NCBI GenBank assembly: GCA_003694825.1 | Contig: RFJS01000185.1 | Location: 1-6,604 of the forward strand | Origin: Verrucomicrobiota bacterium | GTDB taxonomy: Bacteria > Verrucomicrobiota > Verrucomicrobiia > Opitutales > Opitutaceae | Direction: 5' to 3' | Length of the DNA: 6,604 nucleotides | Shown: positions 1 through 6,602 of the stretch, piece by piece | Layout: each line of letters starts with the position of its first letter | Position numbering within the stretch: position 1 is the stretch's first letter | Position numbers and translations under genes: made by a program | The notes under the pieces: generated by a model | What the model was told of the DNA's origin: nothing | Databases searched by the model: none | What the model saw: the letters and a program-made list of their open reading frames with translations, nothing else

Positions 1-126
1 AGCCCGTGGGCAGGCCGCCCCATACGTTCCTACACGTGTGGGTAATCTGTCCAGTCCTTCCCCGCACAAGCGTTTGCAGAGTGTCCGTATCTGGCCTGAT
101 TTTCCGCAACGACACCGCTTCGGCAT
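1..126 (-). CDS. Possible small cysteine-rich ORF, cut by the window edge
   Basis: I do not recognise this product. An ATG at 126 opens a frame that stays free of stops for 42 codons to the window edge. It begins MPKRCRCGKSGQIRTLCKRL and has cysteines at residues 5, 7, 17, 21 and 39, with many Arg and Lys. In favour of a gene are the excellent Shine-Dalgarno six bases upstream and its position 64 nt after the porin stop on the same strand. Against it are the short visible length and codons uncommon in the neighbouring genes (ATA, AGA, TTA, GTA). The C-X-C and C-X3-C spacings could suit metal binding, but a basic Cys/Arg-rich product is also what noncoding GC-rich DNA often gives. The stop codon lies outside the window. 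Confidence 0.3.
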   Translation of the reverse strand, partial: MPKRCRCGKSGQIRTLCKRLCGEGLDRLPTRVGTYGAACPRA

Positions 127-190
127 AATTGACCTCCCCTCACTCCGCGCGAGCCAAACCGCCGTCGTTCCCGGGCCGGCCGGACCGCAG
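127..190 (-). other. Short intergenic spacer after the porin gene
   Basis: These 64 bases separate the porin stop from the possible edge ORF. They contain the palindrome CCGGCCGG (176-183) and a weak GCCG/CGGC stem with a 12-nt loop (161-180). No T-run follows on the minus strand, so I do not call an intrinsic terminator. No promoter-like pair of boxes is apparent. Confidence 0.5.
133..140 (-). promoter_or_regulatory. Strong Shine-Dalgarno-like sequence before the edge ORF
   Basis: The minus strand reads AGGGGAGG, followed by TCAATT and then ATG. This is the best ribosome-binding match in the window and has ideal 6-nt spacing. It is the main reason to take the short ORF at the left edge seriously. 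Confidence 0.4.
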
Positions 191-1852
191 TTACCACCAG
201 GCTTCCATCTGCACGCCGAGGGTCAGGCCGTCGTCGTCCTCGACGTAGTCGGGTCCGCCGACCTCGCCGACAAAGGCATCGCTCCATCGGGAATAGGTGA
301 CGAAGCCCCGCAGGACCGGCCGGCTCATGAAACGTCCCCCGAGCGACACCTGGGGCGCGATGGTAAACTTGTAGAGGCTGCCGTCGATCTCGCGCAACTC
401 GTCGTCCACCCAGTCCACCCCGCCCTCAAAGGCGAGGCTGAGGTAATTGTTGAAGTGAATGATCGGCCGCACCCCCGCCGACAGCCACGCAACCTTGCCG
501 TCGAAGCGTCCGTAGTCGGTCAGCTCATACACTAGGACAGGGCCGAGTGAAAACCGGTCGCTGAGGTTCGCGACAAAGCTCTCCGTGAGACGCACCCGCC
601 AGAAGTCGTCCTCGTCGGCCCGGATAAAGGTGACACCATCGACGGTGATCCGTTCGAAGCCCGAGGTGAACGTGATCCCGGGGCCCCGGCCGTATTGCAG
701 GGAGAACTTGTTGACGCCGTCTTCGGAGATGAATCCCGCGCGGGTGTGGATAAAGCTCAGGGCAAAGCCAGCCGCGTCCTCGGCCTTGTTGCCGTCGGGG
801 TCGAGTCCGCTCTGGGTGGTCGTGACCGTCAGGCCGAACTCGCCGGTGCCGAATGGAAGCGGCACGTCGTAGAATCGTAGATCCCAGTTGTGCTTGCTGA
901 AGCCGGCCTGGTTCTCCGGATCCGGATCGGGCGACGATGCCACCAGGCTCCGGGAGCCCCAGCCGATCCACGCGAAGGCGAGCTTGCCGAAAGACAGTTC
1001 GAGATCCTCAAAACCGCCGCCGCCGCCACTCATGTTGTAGAAATAGAAGTCACTCACATGGATGTCGTGGCGCCGGTAGAACCGGTTGCCCGCCCAGAAC
1101 TTCAACTCCGGCTGAGCCGCGACAACATTGCCGATTGAGGCCCATGCCTCGGGCAGAGAGACGCCGGTGCTGCCGGCATCGAGAAAATCCGAGTAGGGAT
1201 TGTTGAAAGCGACACGCGCCTGCCAGTGCGCGACCGGCCCCGAGGGTGAGGAGCGCTCCGCCCGCGGGTCCAGGGCGAATGCGTCGCGAGCGAAGAAGCT
1301 CTTGGCGAAGGTGATCTCCGCGTAGGTCTCCGCTTCGTTGCCGAGGCGATATTTCGAACCGGCACCGGGCGCTTTGAAGGCGGTTTGGGGACCGCCCGCG
1401 TCGTTGCGTCCGTAGCCCGCGCGCACATACCCGGTGATGTCGATGTAGTTGGCGAGCACCTCCTCCATGCGCTCGCGGATCTGAGACTCGGCGAAGCGCG
1501 CGGCGATGACGTGGGATTCCGTGGCCGGCTGAAATGTCTCGGAGATCGCCCTGGCCCGATCGAACGCCTCGGCGACGGAGTCGGCCTCATCCGTGGGCGT
1601 TTCCACTGAGGCCGGCGCGCTCGACGCCGCGGCCTCTTCGCCCTCATCCGCGGTTTCCGCCTCGAGCGCATCGATGCGCGCTTCGAGCTGCCGGATTCGG
1701 CTTTCGTATTCGGCGCGCAGCTCACGCAATGCCGCCCGCAGTGCGGCGGGATCTTCGCCCGCGGCGTCAGCGGCGATCCCCGGCGCGGCGAGAGCGAGCG
1801 TCGCGAGGGAAGCCCCCAGGGAAACAAGATGAGACACTTGCATTGTCGTCAC
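191..1852 (-). CDS. LamB/ScrY-family maltoporin-like outer-membrane porin
   Basis: This is probably a trimeric 18-stranded outer-membrane porin for sugars or oligosaccharides, 553 residues against about 450-500 for LamB/ScrY. A signal peptide (to about residue 27, GIA|ADA) leads into a coiled coil (about 34-66, ALRELRAEYESRIRQLEARI). An Ala/Glu/Ser/Pro/Thr-rich linker (about 67-130) precedes the barrel, which begins at YIDITGYVRAGYG (136-148). ScrY is known to carry a similar N-terminal coiled coil. LamB landmarks (mature E. coli numbering) seen here: Y6 and R8 as Y142 and R144; R33, Y41 and E43 as R169, Y177 and E179 in SKYRLGNEAETYAE; R109, D116 and Y118 as R261, D268 and Y270 in RHDIHVSDFY. 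The end, GVQMEAWW, mirrors LamB and gives the terminal aromatic expected of a barrel. Start options are GTG at 1852 and an in-frame ATG at 1843; an in-frame TGA lies 12 nt before the GTG. GAAGAA, just upstream, may serve either. Neither start supplies a Lys or Arg in the signal n-region. Family assignment is strong, substrate uncertain. Confidence 0.93.
   Translation of the reverse strand: MTTMQVSHLVSLGASLATLALAAPGIAADAAGEDPAALRAALRELRAEYESRIRQLEARIDALEAETADEGEEAAASSAPASVETPTDEADSVAEAFDRARAISETFQPATESHVIAARFAESQIRERMEEVLANYIDITGYVRAGYGRNDAGGPQTAFKAPGAGSKYRLGNEAETYAEITFAKSFFARDAFALDPRAERSSPSGPVAHWQARVAFNNPYSDFLDAGSTGVSLPEAWASIGNVVAAQPELKFWAGNRFYRRHDIHVSDFYFYNMSGGGGGFEDLELSFGKLAFAWIGWGSRSLVASSPDPDPENQAGFSKHNWDLRFYDVPLPFGTGEFGLTVTTTQSGLDPDGNKAEDAAGFALSFIHTRAGFISEDGVNKFSLQYGRGPGITFTSGFERITVDGVTFIRADEDDFWRVRLTESFVANLSDRFSLGPVLVYELTDYGRFDGKVAWLSAGVRPIIHFNNYLSLAFEGGVDWVDDELREIDGSLYKFTIAPQVSLGGRFMSRPVLRGFVTYSRWSDAFVGEVGGPDYVEDDDGLTLGVQMEAWW
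1849..1852 (-). other. Four-base GTGA stop/start overlap between channel and porin genes
   Basis: On the minus strand the porin's GTG start (1852-1850) and the channel's TGA stop (1851-1849) share bases. Such overlaps commonly allow translational coupling, in which ribosomes finishing one gene restart on the next. If the ATG at 1843 is used instead, the genes are separated by 5 nt and coupling is still plausible. Confidence 0.7.
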
Positions 1853-2277
1853 GATTTCTTCGATTCAGCCGCCGCCTTCAGGATGCGGGAAAACGCCGCA
1901 AACACGAAGCCGGTGGACCATCCACACATGAGAATCCCCGTGAGCCCTTCGATCCCGGCCAGCAGCCGCCAGCCCTCTTCCGGGACGACGTCTCCGTAGC
2001 CAACCGTCGTGTAGGTCACGGCACTGAAATAAAAGGCGTCGACGGCCGGCAGCATTTCCACCCATCGGTAGAAGAGCGCCCAGATTACGATCTCCACGAG
2101 ATGTGCGAGCACAACCCACCAGGCCATCTGCAGAAGCGTCCAGGTCGCCGGCCAGAACCGGGCGCTGCCGGCATCGAGGCGGGTGCGGAATCGGCTAGCG
2201 AGCCCGGCGAGGGTGAAGACATGGATCGCCACACAGAGGCTCAGCAGCAATCCGGCGAAAAACAGCTCCCGAACCAT
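1849..2277 (-). CDS. Small potassium-channel-family membrane protein (Ion_trans_2 type)
   Basis: This is a 142-residue inner-membrane protein with the K+ selectivity filter TVGYGD at residues 91-96. The filter is preceded by a pore helix (about 80-90, AFYFSAVTYT). The predicted order is an N-terminal membrane segment (about 4-28), the outer pore helix (about 47-70, rich in Trp and aliphatics), the pore helix and filter, and the inner helix (about 107-130). That makes three membrane spans plus a re-entrant loop. A single subunit has one pore loop, so a tetramer would be needed, as known for this fold. No RCK/TrkA_N, cyclic-nucleotide or other cytosolic gating domain is present; only about 12 mostly polar residues follow the last helix. 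The start is ATG, 14 nt after the permease stop, with no clear Shine-Dalgarno. The TGA stop overlaps the start of the porin gene. K+ selectivity follows from the filter; a role in membrane potential or pump energetics is only inference. Confidence 0.88.
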   Translation of the reverse strand: MVRELFFAGLLLSLCVAIHVFTLAGLASRFRTRLDAGSARFWPATWTLLQMAWWVVLAHLVEIVIWALFYRWVEMLPAVDAFYFSAVTYTTVGYGDVVPEEGWRLLAGIEGLTGILMCGWSTGFVFAAFSRILKAAAESKKS

Positions 2278-2291
2278 GGGATATCAGCCCG

Positions 2292-5200
2292 TTATTTCCC
2301 GGACTGCCTGCGGTTGCCGAAGAGTTTTTCGACGATCACCTGGACGACGTAGTAAAGCATCGGGACCGCGATCAGGCTGACCACCGTGGCCACCATCATG
2401 CCGGCGAACACCGTCGTGCCGATGATCTTGCGCGACTCAGCTCCCGCGCCGGAGGCGATGAGCAACGGGATCACCCCGAGGATGAAGGAAAGCGCGGTCA
2501 TGAGCACCGCCCGGAAACGGAGCTTCGCCGCGCTGACCGCGGCCTCGAAGATCGACATGCCGCTTTCCCGCTGCGCCTTGGCGAACTCGGAAATGAGGAT
2601 CGCGCTTTTCGTCGACAGGCCGATGAGCAGCACGATGCCGACCTGAGCGTAGACATCGTTGGCATAACCGCGGGCAACGAGCCCGGCCACCGCGCCGAGC
2701 AATGCCGTCGGCACCGCCAGACACACCGAAATCGGGATGCTCCAGCTCTCATACTGCGCGGAGAGCACGAGGTAGACCAGAATGATGGCGAGCAGGAAAA
2801 TGATGGTTGTCCCGCCCTCTGCCGCCTTTTCCTGGTAGGACATATCCGTCCACGCGATGCCCATCGAGGCGGGCAGTTTCCTGGCGGCCATGTCTTCGAT
2901 GATCTCCATCGCCTCCCCCGAGCTGTATCCCGGCGCGGCGTTGCCCATGATCTTGGCCGATGGATACAGGTTGAAGCGCTTCACCGTCTGCGGACCGAGC
3001 ACCTCGTCGACCCGCACGATCGCCCCGAGCGGGACCATCTCACCATGGCGGTTTTTCAGCGCGAGATCGAGAATTTGGTCGCTGCGGGCGCGAAACTCGG
3101 CCGAGGCCTTGGCCTTCACTTTGTAGACGCGATTGAAGAGCGTGACGTCGTTGATATAGGCCGAGCCGAGAAAGACCTGCAGGGTGTTGAACACCGAAGA
3201 CATGGGGATGTCGCGGGTGAGCACCTGGTCGCGGTCGATATCGATGAAAAGCTGCGGTGTGTTGGCGCGGAAGGTGGTGCTCATGCCGGTCAGTCCCGCC
3301 TGGGCATTGCCGTCGGCGATGAATTCATCGGCCGCCTGCTGGAGGATGGCGAGATCGCCCCCACCCTTTTCCTGAAGCTGGAAACTGAAGCCGCCCGAGA
3401 GGCCGAGCCCCGGGAGCGACGGCGGCGCAAAGGCGAAGGCGACACCGTCCTGCAAGGCATGGAGACGGCGGTTGAGGCTGGCGATGATCGCCGCCTGGCT
3501 GCTGCTCTCGTCGCGATCATCCCAGTTGTCGAAAACCAGGTAGCAGATCCCGGCGTTCGGCGCCGCCGCGCCGTCGAGCAGCGAGTAGCCCGTGATCGCG
3601 AGGTTGTAGCGCACGCCCGGGGTATCCGCCACGATCTCCTCGATCTGCCGGATGAAGGCCTGGGTTCGCTCCTGCGAAGCGGCGTCGGGCAATTGCGCGG
3701 AGACGATACAGAATCCTTCGTCTTCCTGCGGCACGAAGCCACCCGGCAACTGAACAAAGCCCCATCCCGCGAGCGCCACGAGTCCGGCAAACGCGATCAC
3801 ACCGATCGCCGACCGTCTCAGAATCATCGAGACGACCGCCCCGAGCCCGTTTGTTCCCGCCCCGACGAGCCCATTGAAAGCTCGCGCCCAGGCCGGCGGT
3901 TTTTTGTCGCCGCTCGGACGCAGCAGCACGCCGCAGAGCGCCGGGCTGAGCGTGAGCGCGTTGATCGAGCTGAAGAGCGTCGCCACCGCGATGGTGACGG
4001 CGAACTGCTGGAAAAGGATGCCGGTGATGCCGCCCATGAAGGCGGTGGGCACGAACACGGCCAGCAGCACCAACGTTGTCGCGATGACGGGGCCGGTGAC
4101 TTCATTCATCGCCCGCCGCGCCGCTTCCTTGGGATCTTTGGCTCCCTTCGCCAGATGCGTGGTGCAGTTTTCCACGACCACGATCGCGTCGTCGACGACG
4201 ATGCCGATGACGAGAATCAGCCCGAACAACGTGAACTGATTGAGCGAGAAGCCGAGCGCGGAGAGCGCGGCGAATGTCCCGATCAACGAGACCGGAATGG
4301 TCAGCGCCGGGATGAGCGTGGCTCGGAAATTTTGCAGGAACAGGTAGACGGTCAGAACCACCAGAGCCAGGGTGATGAAGAGCGTCTGGATCATCTCGTC
4401 GAGCGAGGCCTGGATCACGACCGTGTTGTCATAGGCGATCGTATATTCGACCCCCGCGGGGAAACTTCTGGCCATTTCGGCAAGCCTGGCCTTGACCCCT
4501 TCGGCAACGGCGAGCGCGTTTGCCCCTGGGGTCTGGTAGACGGCCAGCGCCGCGCAAGGCTTCCTGTTGAACCGAGCCGAGAACAGGTAGAGGTCCGAAC
4601 CGAGTTCGACGCGGGCCACCTCCTTGAGCCGCACCACCCGTCCATCGGCAGTGCTGCGCACCACGATATTTTCGAACTCCTCCGGGCTGGAGAGGCGTCC
4701 CTTGACATTGATCACCCGCTGAAACGCCTGCCCCTTCGGGGCGGGCGGCTCGCCGATCTGGCCGGCCGCGACCTGCACATTCTGCTCCCGCACTGCGGCG
4801 ATCACCTCATCGGCCGACAGCTTTAGCGCCCGCATGCGTTCCGGATCGAGCCAGATGCGCATCGAAAATTCGCCGACGCCGAAGGTCTGCACTTTGCCGA
4901 CTCCGTCCACGCGGGCGATCTCGTCTTTGACAGACTGATTGAGGAAGTTCGAGAGAAAGAAGTCGTCGCGGCTGCCATCCGGACTGCTGAAGGCGACGAA
5001 CAGGTTGGCGCTGGACATGCGCTTCTCCACGTTCACGCCCATGCGCCGCACCTCCTCCGGGAGCTTCGCGGTGGCGATGGAGACGCGATTCTGCACGAGC
5101 ACGTTGGCCATGTCGAGGTCGGTGCCCGTGGCGAACGTGACGGTGAGCGTCATCGTGCCGTCGTTGGCACTGACGCTCTCCATGTAGAGCATGCCCTCGA

Positions 5201-5417
5201 CGCCGTTGACCTCCTGTTCGATCGGCGTGGCGACGGTCTCGGCCACGGTGCGGGCATCGGCGCCGGGGTAGACGGCGGACACCGTGATCGTCGGCGGCGC
5301 GATGTCCGGATAGCGGTCGATCGGCAGGGAGACGAGCGCAAACCCGCCGATGAGAAGGATCACCAGCGAAATGACGCAGGCGAAAATCGGCCGTTTGATG
5401 AAAAAGTGCGTGAACAT
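2292..5417 (-). CDS. RND multidrug efflux permease, HAE-1 family (MexF-like)
   Basis: This is the inner-membrane proton/drug antiporter of a tripartite efflux pump. Its 1041 residues match the usual length and the gene is intact. It opens with the family-typical FFIKRPIFA start and TM1 (about 9-28). A large periplasmic domain (about 29-337) contains PDIAPPTITVSAVYPGA and the GTDLDMANVLVQNRV block. TM2-6 follow (about 340-493), then TM7 (about 538-556), a second periplasmic domain (about 557-868) and TM8-12 (about 870-1024). The proton-relay residues are present: D409 and D410 in GIVVDDAIVVVEN, K937 in GLSTKSAIL, and R967 and T974 in KLRFRAVLMTALSF. The AAPGYSSGEAMEIIE and APNAGI segments resemble MexF more than AcrB. 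By eye-alignment to AcrB the phenylalanine trap is changed: F178 is kept as F179, while F136, F615, F617 and F628 correspond to N138, Y611, L613 and Y626. Substrate cannot be inferred. The adaptor gene lies 18 nt upstream and the channel gene 14 nt downstream. Confidence 0.96.
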   Translation of the reverse strand: MFTHFFIKRPIFACVISLVILLIGGFALVSLPIDRYPDIAPPTITVSAVYPGADARTVAETVATPIEQEVNGVEGMLYMESVSANDGTMTLTVTFATGTDLDMANVLVQNRVSIATAKLPEEVRRMGVNVEKRMSSANLFVAFSSPDGSRDDFFLSNFLNQSVKDEIARVDGVGKVQTFGVGEFSMRIWLDPERMRALKLSADEVIAAVREQNVQVAAGQIGEPPAPKGQAFQRVINVKGRLSSPEEFENIVVRSTADGRVVRLKEVARVELGSDLYLFSARFNRKPCAALAVYQTPGANALAVAEGVKARLAEMARSFPAGVEYTIAYDNTVVIQASLDEMIQTLFITLALVVLTVYLFLQNFRATLIPALTIPVSLIGTFAALSALGFSLNQFTLFGLILVIGIVVDDAIVVVENCTTHLAKGAKDPKEAARRAMNEVTGPVIATTLVLLAVFVPTAFMGGITGILFQQFAVTIAVATLFSSINALTLSPALCGVLLRPSGDKKPPAWARAFNGLVGAGTNGLGAVVSMILRRSAIGVIAFAGLVALAGWGFVQLPGGFVPQEDEGFCIVSAQLPDAASQERTQAFIRQIEEIVADTPGVRYNLAITGYSLLDGAAAPNAGICYLVFDNWDDRDESSSQAAIIASLNRRLHALQDGVAFAFAPPSLPGLGLSGGFSFQLQEKGGGDLAILQQAADEFIADGNAQAGLTGMSTTFRANTPQLFIDIDRDQVLTRDIPMSSVFNTLQVFLGSAYINDVTLFNRVYKVKAKASAEFRARSDQILDLALKNRHGEMVPLGAIVRVDEVLGPQTVKRFNLYPSAKIMGNAAPGYSSGEAMEIIEDMAARKLPASMGIAWTDMSYQEKAAEGGTTIIFLLAIILVYLVLSAQYESWSIPISVCLAVPTALLGAVAGLVARGYANDVYAQVGIVLLIGLSTKSAILISEFAKAQRESGMSIFEAAVSAAKLRFRAVLMTALSFILGVIPLLIASGAGAESRKIIGTTVFAGMMVATVVSLIAVPMLYYVVQVIVEKLFGNRRQSGK

Positions 5418-5428
5418 GGTCCGCGGCG

Positions 5429-5434
5429 TCCCCT
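5429..5434 (-). promoter_or_regulatory. Likely ribosome binding site of the RND permease gene
   Basis: The minus strand reads AGGGGA in the 18-nt gap between the adaptor stop and the permease ATG, with 11 nt between it and the start codon. It is a reasonable Shine-Dalgarno match with slightly long spacing, and it is the only purine-rich run in the gap. It supports the ATG at 5417. Confidence 0.5.
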
Positions 5435-5435
5435 G

Positions 5436-6602
5436 CTATTGTTGCGCCGATGCCTCTTTCGCGTCCGTGGCGGTTTCGGCGGTCTGGACGGTCGTCGTGA
5501 CCTCGATGCCCGGTCGCGCCCGCTGCAGTCCCGCGACGATGACGTTCTCCGTCCCGTCGAGACCGGACTTTATGATGCGGTCAGTGTCTGCTTTCTGGCC
5601 CAGCGTGACGTAGCGCGCCTCGACCTTGTTCTCGTCGTTGACGATCAACACGAACGGCCCGCCGATATCCCGCTGTATCGCGAGATCCGGGACAAGAATG
5701 GCGTTTTCGGTTTTCTCCGGAATCAAGACCCGGCCGTAAAGGCCCGGAAGCAGTTCGCTGTCCGGATTGGGAAAGCGGGCGCGAACCGTGACCGTGCCCG
5801 TGGTCTGGTCCGCCCGGTTGTCCACAAAGTCGATACGGCCCGGATGCGGGTAGCGGGAACCGTCAGCCAGCTCGAGAAACACTTCCGGAGCGGAGTCCAT
5901 GTCGTTTTCCTCCAGCCTGGCCAGATCGCCGAGCTTGGGCACGAGGACGCGTTCGCTGACGTTGAAGTAAGCGTGTATCGGATCCTGGACCACGACAGTG
6001 GTGAGCAGCGTCGGTTCGCCGCCGCCGACGAGATTGCCGACACTCACCAGGCGCCGCGACGCCCGGCCCGAAACCGGGGAGCGGACATCGGTGTAGGAGA
6101 GATCGATTTTCGCCTGAGTCACGGCGGCCTCGGCGGCGAGCACTTCCGCCTTGGCGGAATCGAGGTTGGCCCGGGCCGTGAGCACATCGATCTCTGAAAC
6201 CGCCCGCGTCTTATAGGCCTGCTGGCGCCGATCGTAGTTGGTCTGGGCGATGCCGAGAGCGGCCTTCGCCGAGGAAAGCCGGGCCTCGGCCGCCTTCAAC
6301 GCCGCCTCGTAGGGCGCGCGTTCGATCTGGAAGAGCTGCTGGCCGGCCTCGACGAACTCGCCGTCATCGAACATGACTTTCTCGATATAGCCGAGCACCC
6401 GCGCCCGAATGTCGACCGCATCGCGCGCCTCCAGGCGCCCCGGTGCCGGCATGAAGATCGTGACGTCCCGCTTCTCGGGTTTGGCGACCGTCACTTGCGG
6501 CGGCGGTGGCTGGACGAAGGTGTTCTTCTGCCGACAGCCGATGAGCCCGCTGAGCAGGAGAATCGATGCGGCGACGATGACAGAGGGTTGCGCTGTTTTC
6601 AC
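5436..6602 (-). CDS. RND efflux periplasmic adaptor (membrane fusion protein, MexE/AcrA type)
   Basis: This is the periplasmic adaptor of a tripartite RND pump; it links the inner-membrane permease to an outer-membrane TolC-type channel. The 388-residue length is normal for the family. Residues 1-23 form a lipoprotein signal: a Lys at position 2, a hydrophobic stretch and the lipobox L20-I-G-C23, so Cys23 should be lipidated. A proline-rich linker (31-35) follows. The domains then run in AcrA order: first lipoyl half (about 62-95, with GYIEKVMFDDGEFVEAGQ), alpha-helical hairpin (about 96-166), second lipoyl half (about 168-200, with SYTDVRSPVSGRASRRLVSVG), beta-barrel (about 205-295) and membrane-proximal domain (about 300-370). 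The C-terminal tail is Ala/Thr-rich. The start chosen is GTG, because it gives a well-formed lipoprotein signal; only two bases precede it, so no ribosome binding site can be seen and a start further upstream is possible. The stop is TAG. The permease gene follows after 18 nt. Family assignment is secure; substrate is unknown. Confidence 0.93.
   Translation of the reverse strand: MKTAQPSVIVAASILLLSGLIGCRQKNTFVQPPPPQVTVAKPEKRDVTIFMPAPGRLEARDAVDIRARVLGYIEKVMFDDGEFVEAGQQLFQIERAPYEAALKAAEARLSSAKAALGIAQTNYDRRQQAYKTRAVSEIDVLTARANLDSAKAEVLAAEAAVTQAKIDLSYTDVRSPVSGRASRRLVSVGNLVGGGEPTLLTTVVVQDPIHAYFNVSERVLVPKLGDLARLEENDMDSAPEVFLELADGSRYPHPGRIDFVDNRADQTTGTVTVRARFPNPDSELLPGLYGRVLIPEKTENAILVPDLAIQRDIGGPFVLIVNDENKVEARYVTLGQKADTDRIIKSGLDGTENVIVAGLQRARPGIEVTTTVQTAETATDAKEASAQQ

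Noticed and set aside
161..183. GC-rich inverted repeats just after the porin stop, as a possible transcription terminator.
   Set aside because: The stem is only about four pairs with a large loop, and no T-run follows on the minus strand. CCGGCCGG alone is expected by chance in such GC-rich DNA.
30..287. An 85-codon minus-strand frame crossing the porin stop.
   Set aside because: Most of it is an out-of-frame reading of the porin 3' end, extremely Arg-rich, with no credible start signal; the frame from 126 is the better candidate here.
38..535. A 165-codon plus-strand frame covering the left spacer and the 3' end of the porin gene.
   Set aside because: It lies opposite conserved LamB C-terminal sequence, and nothing in the product looks like a known protein.
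1014..1027. A short CCG repeat within the porin gene, as a possible slippage site.
   Set aside because: It has only four and a half units and encodes a Gly run (276-280) where LamB also has a Gly-rich loop. A three-base unit would not shift the frame.
1102..1827. A 241-codon minus-strand frame inside the porin gene.
   Set aside because: It is a frame-shifted reading of the porin sequence with a Ser/Arg/Pro-rich product; the overlapping porin frame carries the LamB signatures.
191..1852. The porin as a replacement for the missing TolC-type channel of the pump.
   Set aside because: The sequence follows LamB from the first barrel strand to the final EAWW and has no TolC-like helical-barrel repeats. 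A LamB barrel has no periplasmic tunnel to dock on the adaptor.
1534..2352. A 272-codon plus-strand frame spanning the channel gene and the start of the porin gene.
   Set aside because: It runs antisense across two well-supported genes and their junctions, is Arg/Pro-rich and shows no family motif.
3045..4826. A 593-codon open frame on the plus strand, antisense to the RND permease.
   Set aside because: The permease on the opposite strand is unmistakable and full length. The antisense product is dominated by Arg, Glu, Asp, His and Gly with no recognisable domain, which is typical of the shadow frame opposite a GC-rich gene with strong codon bias.
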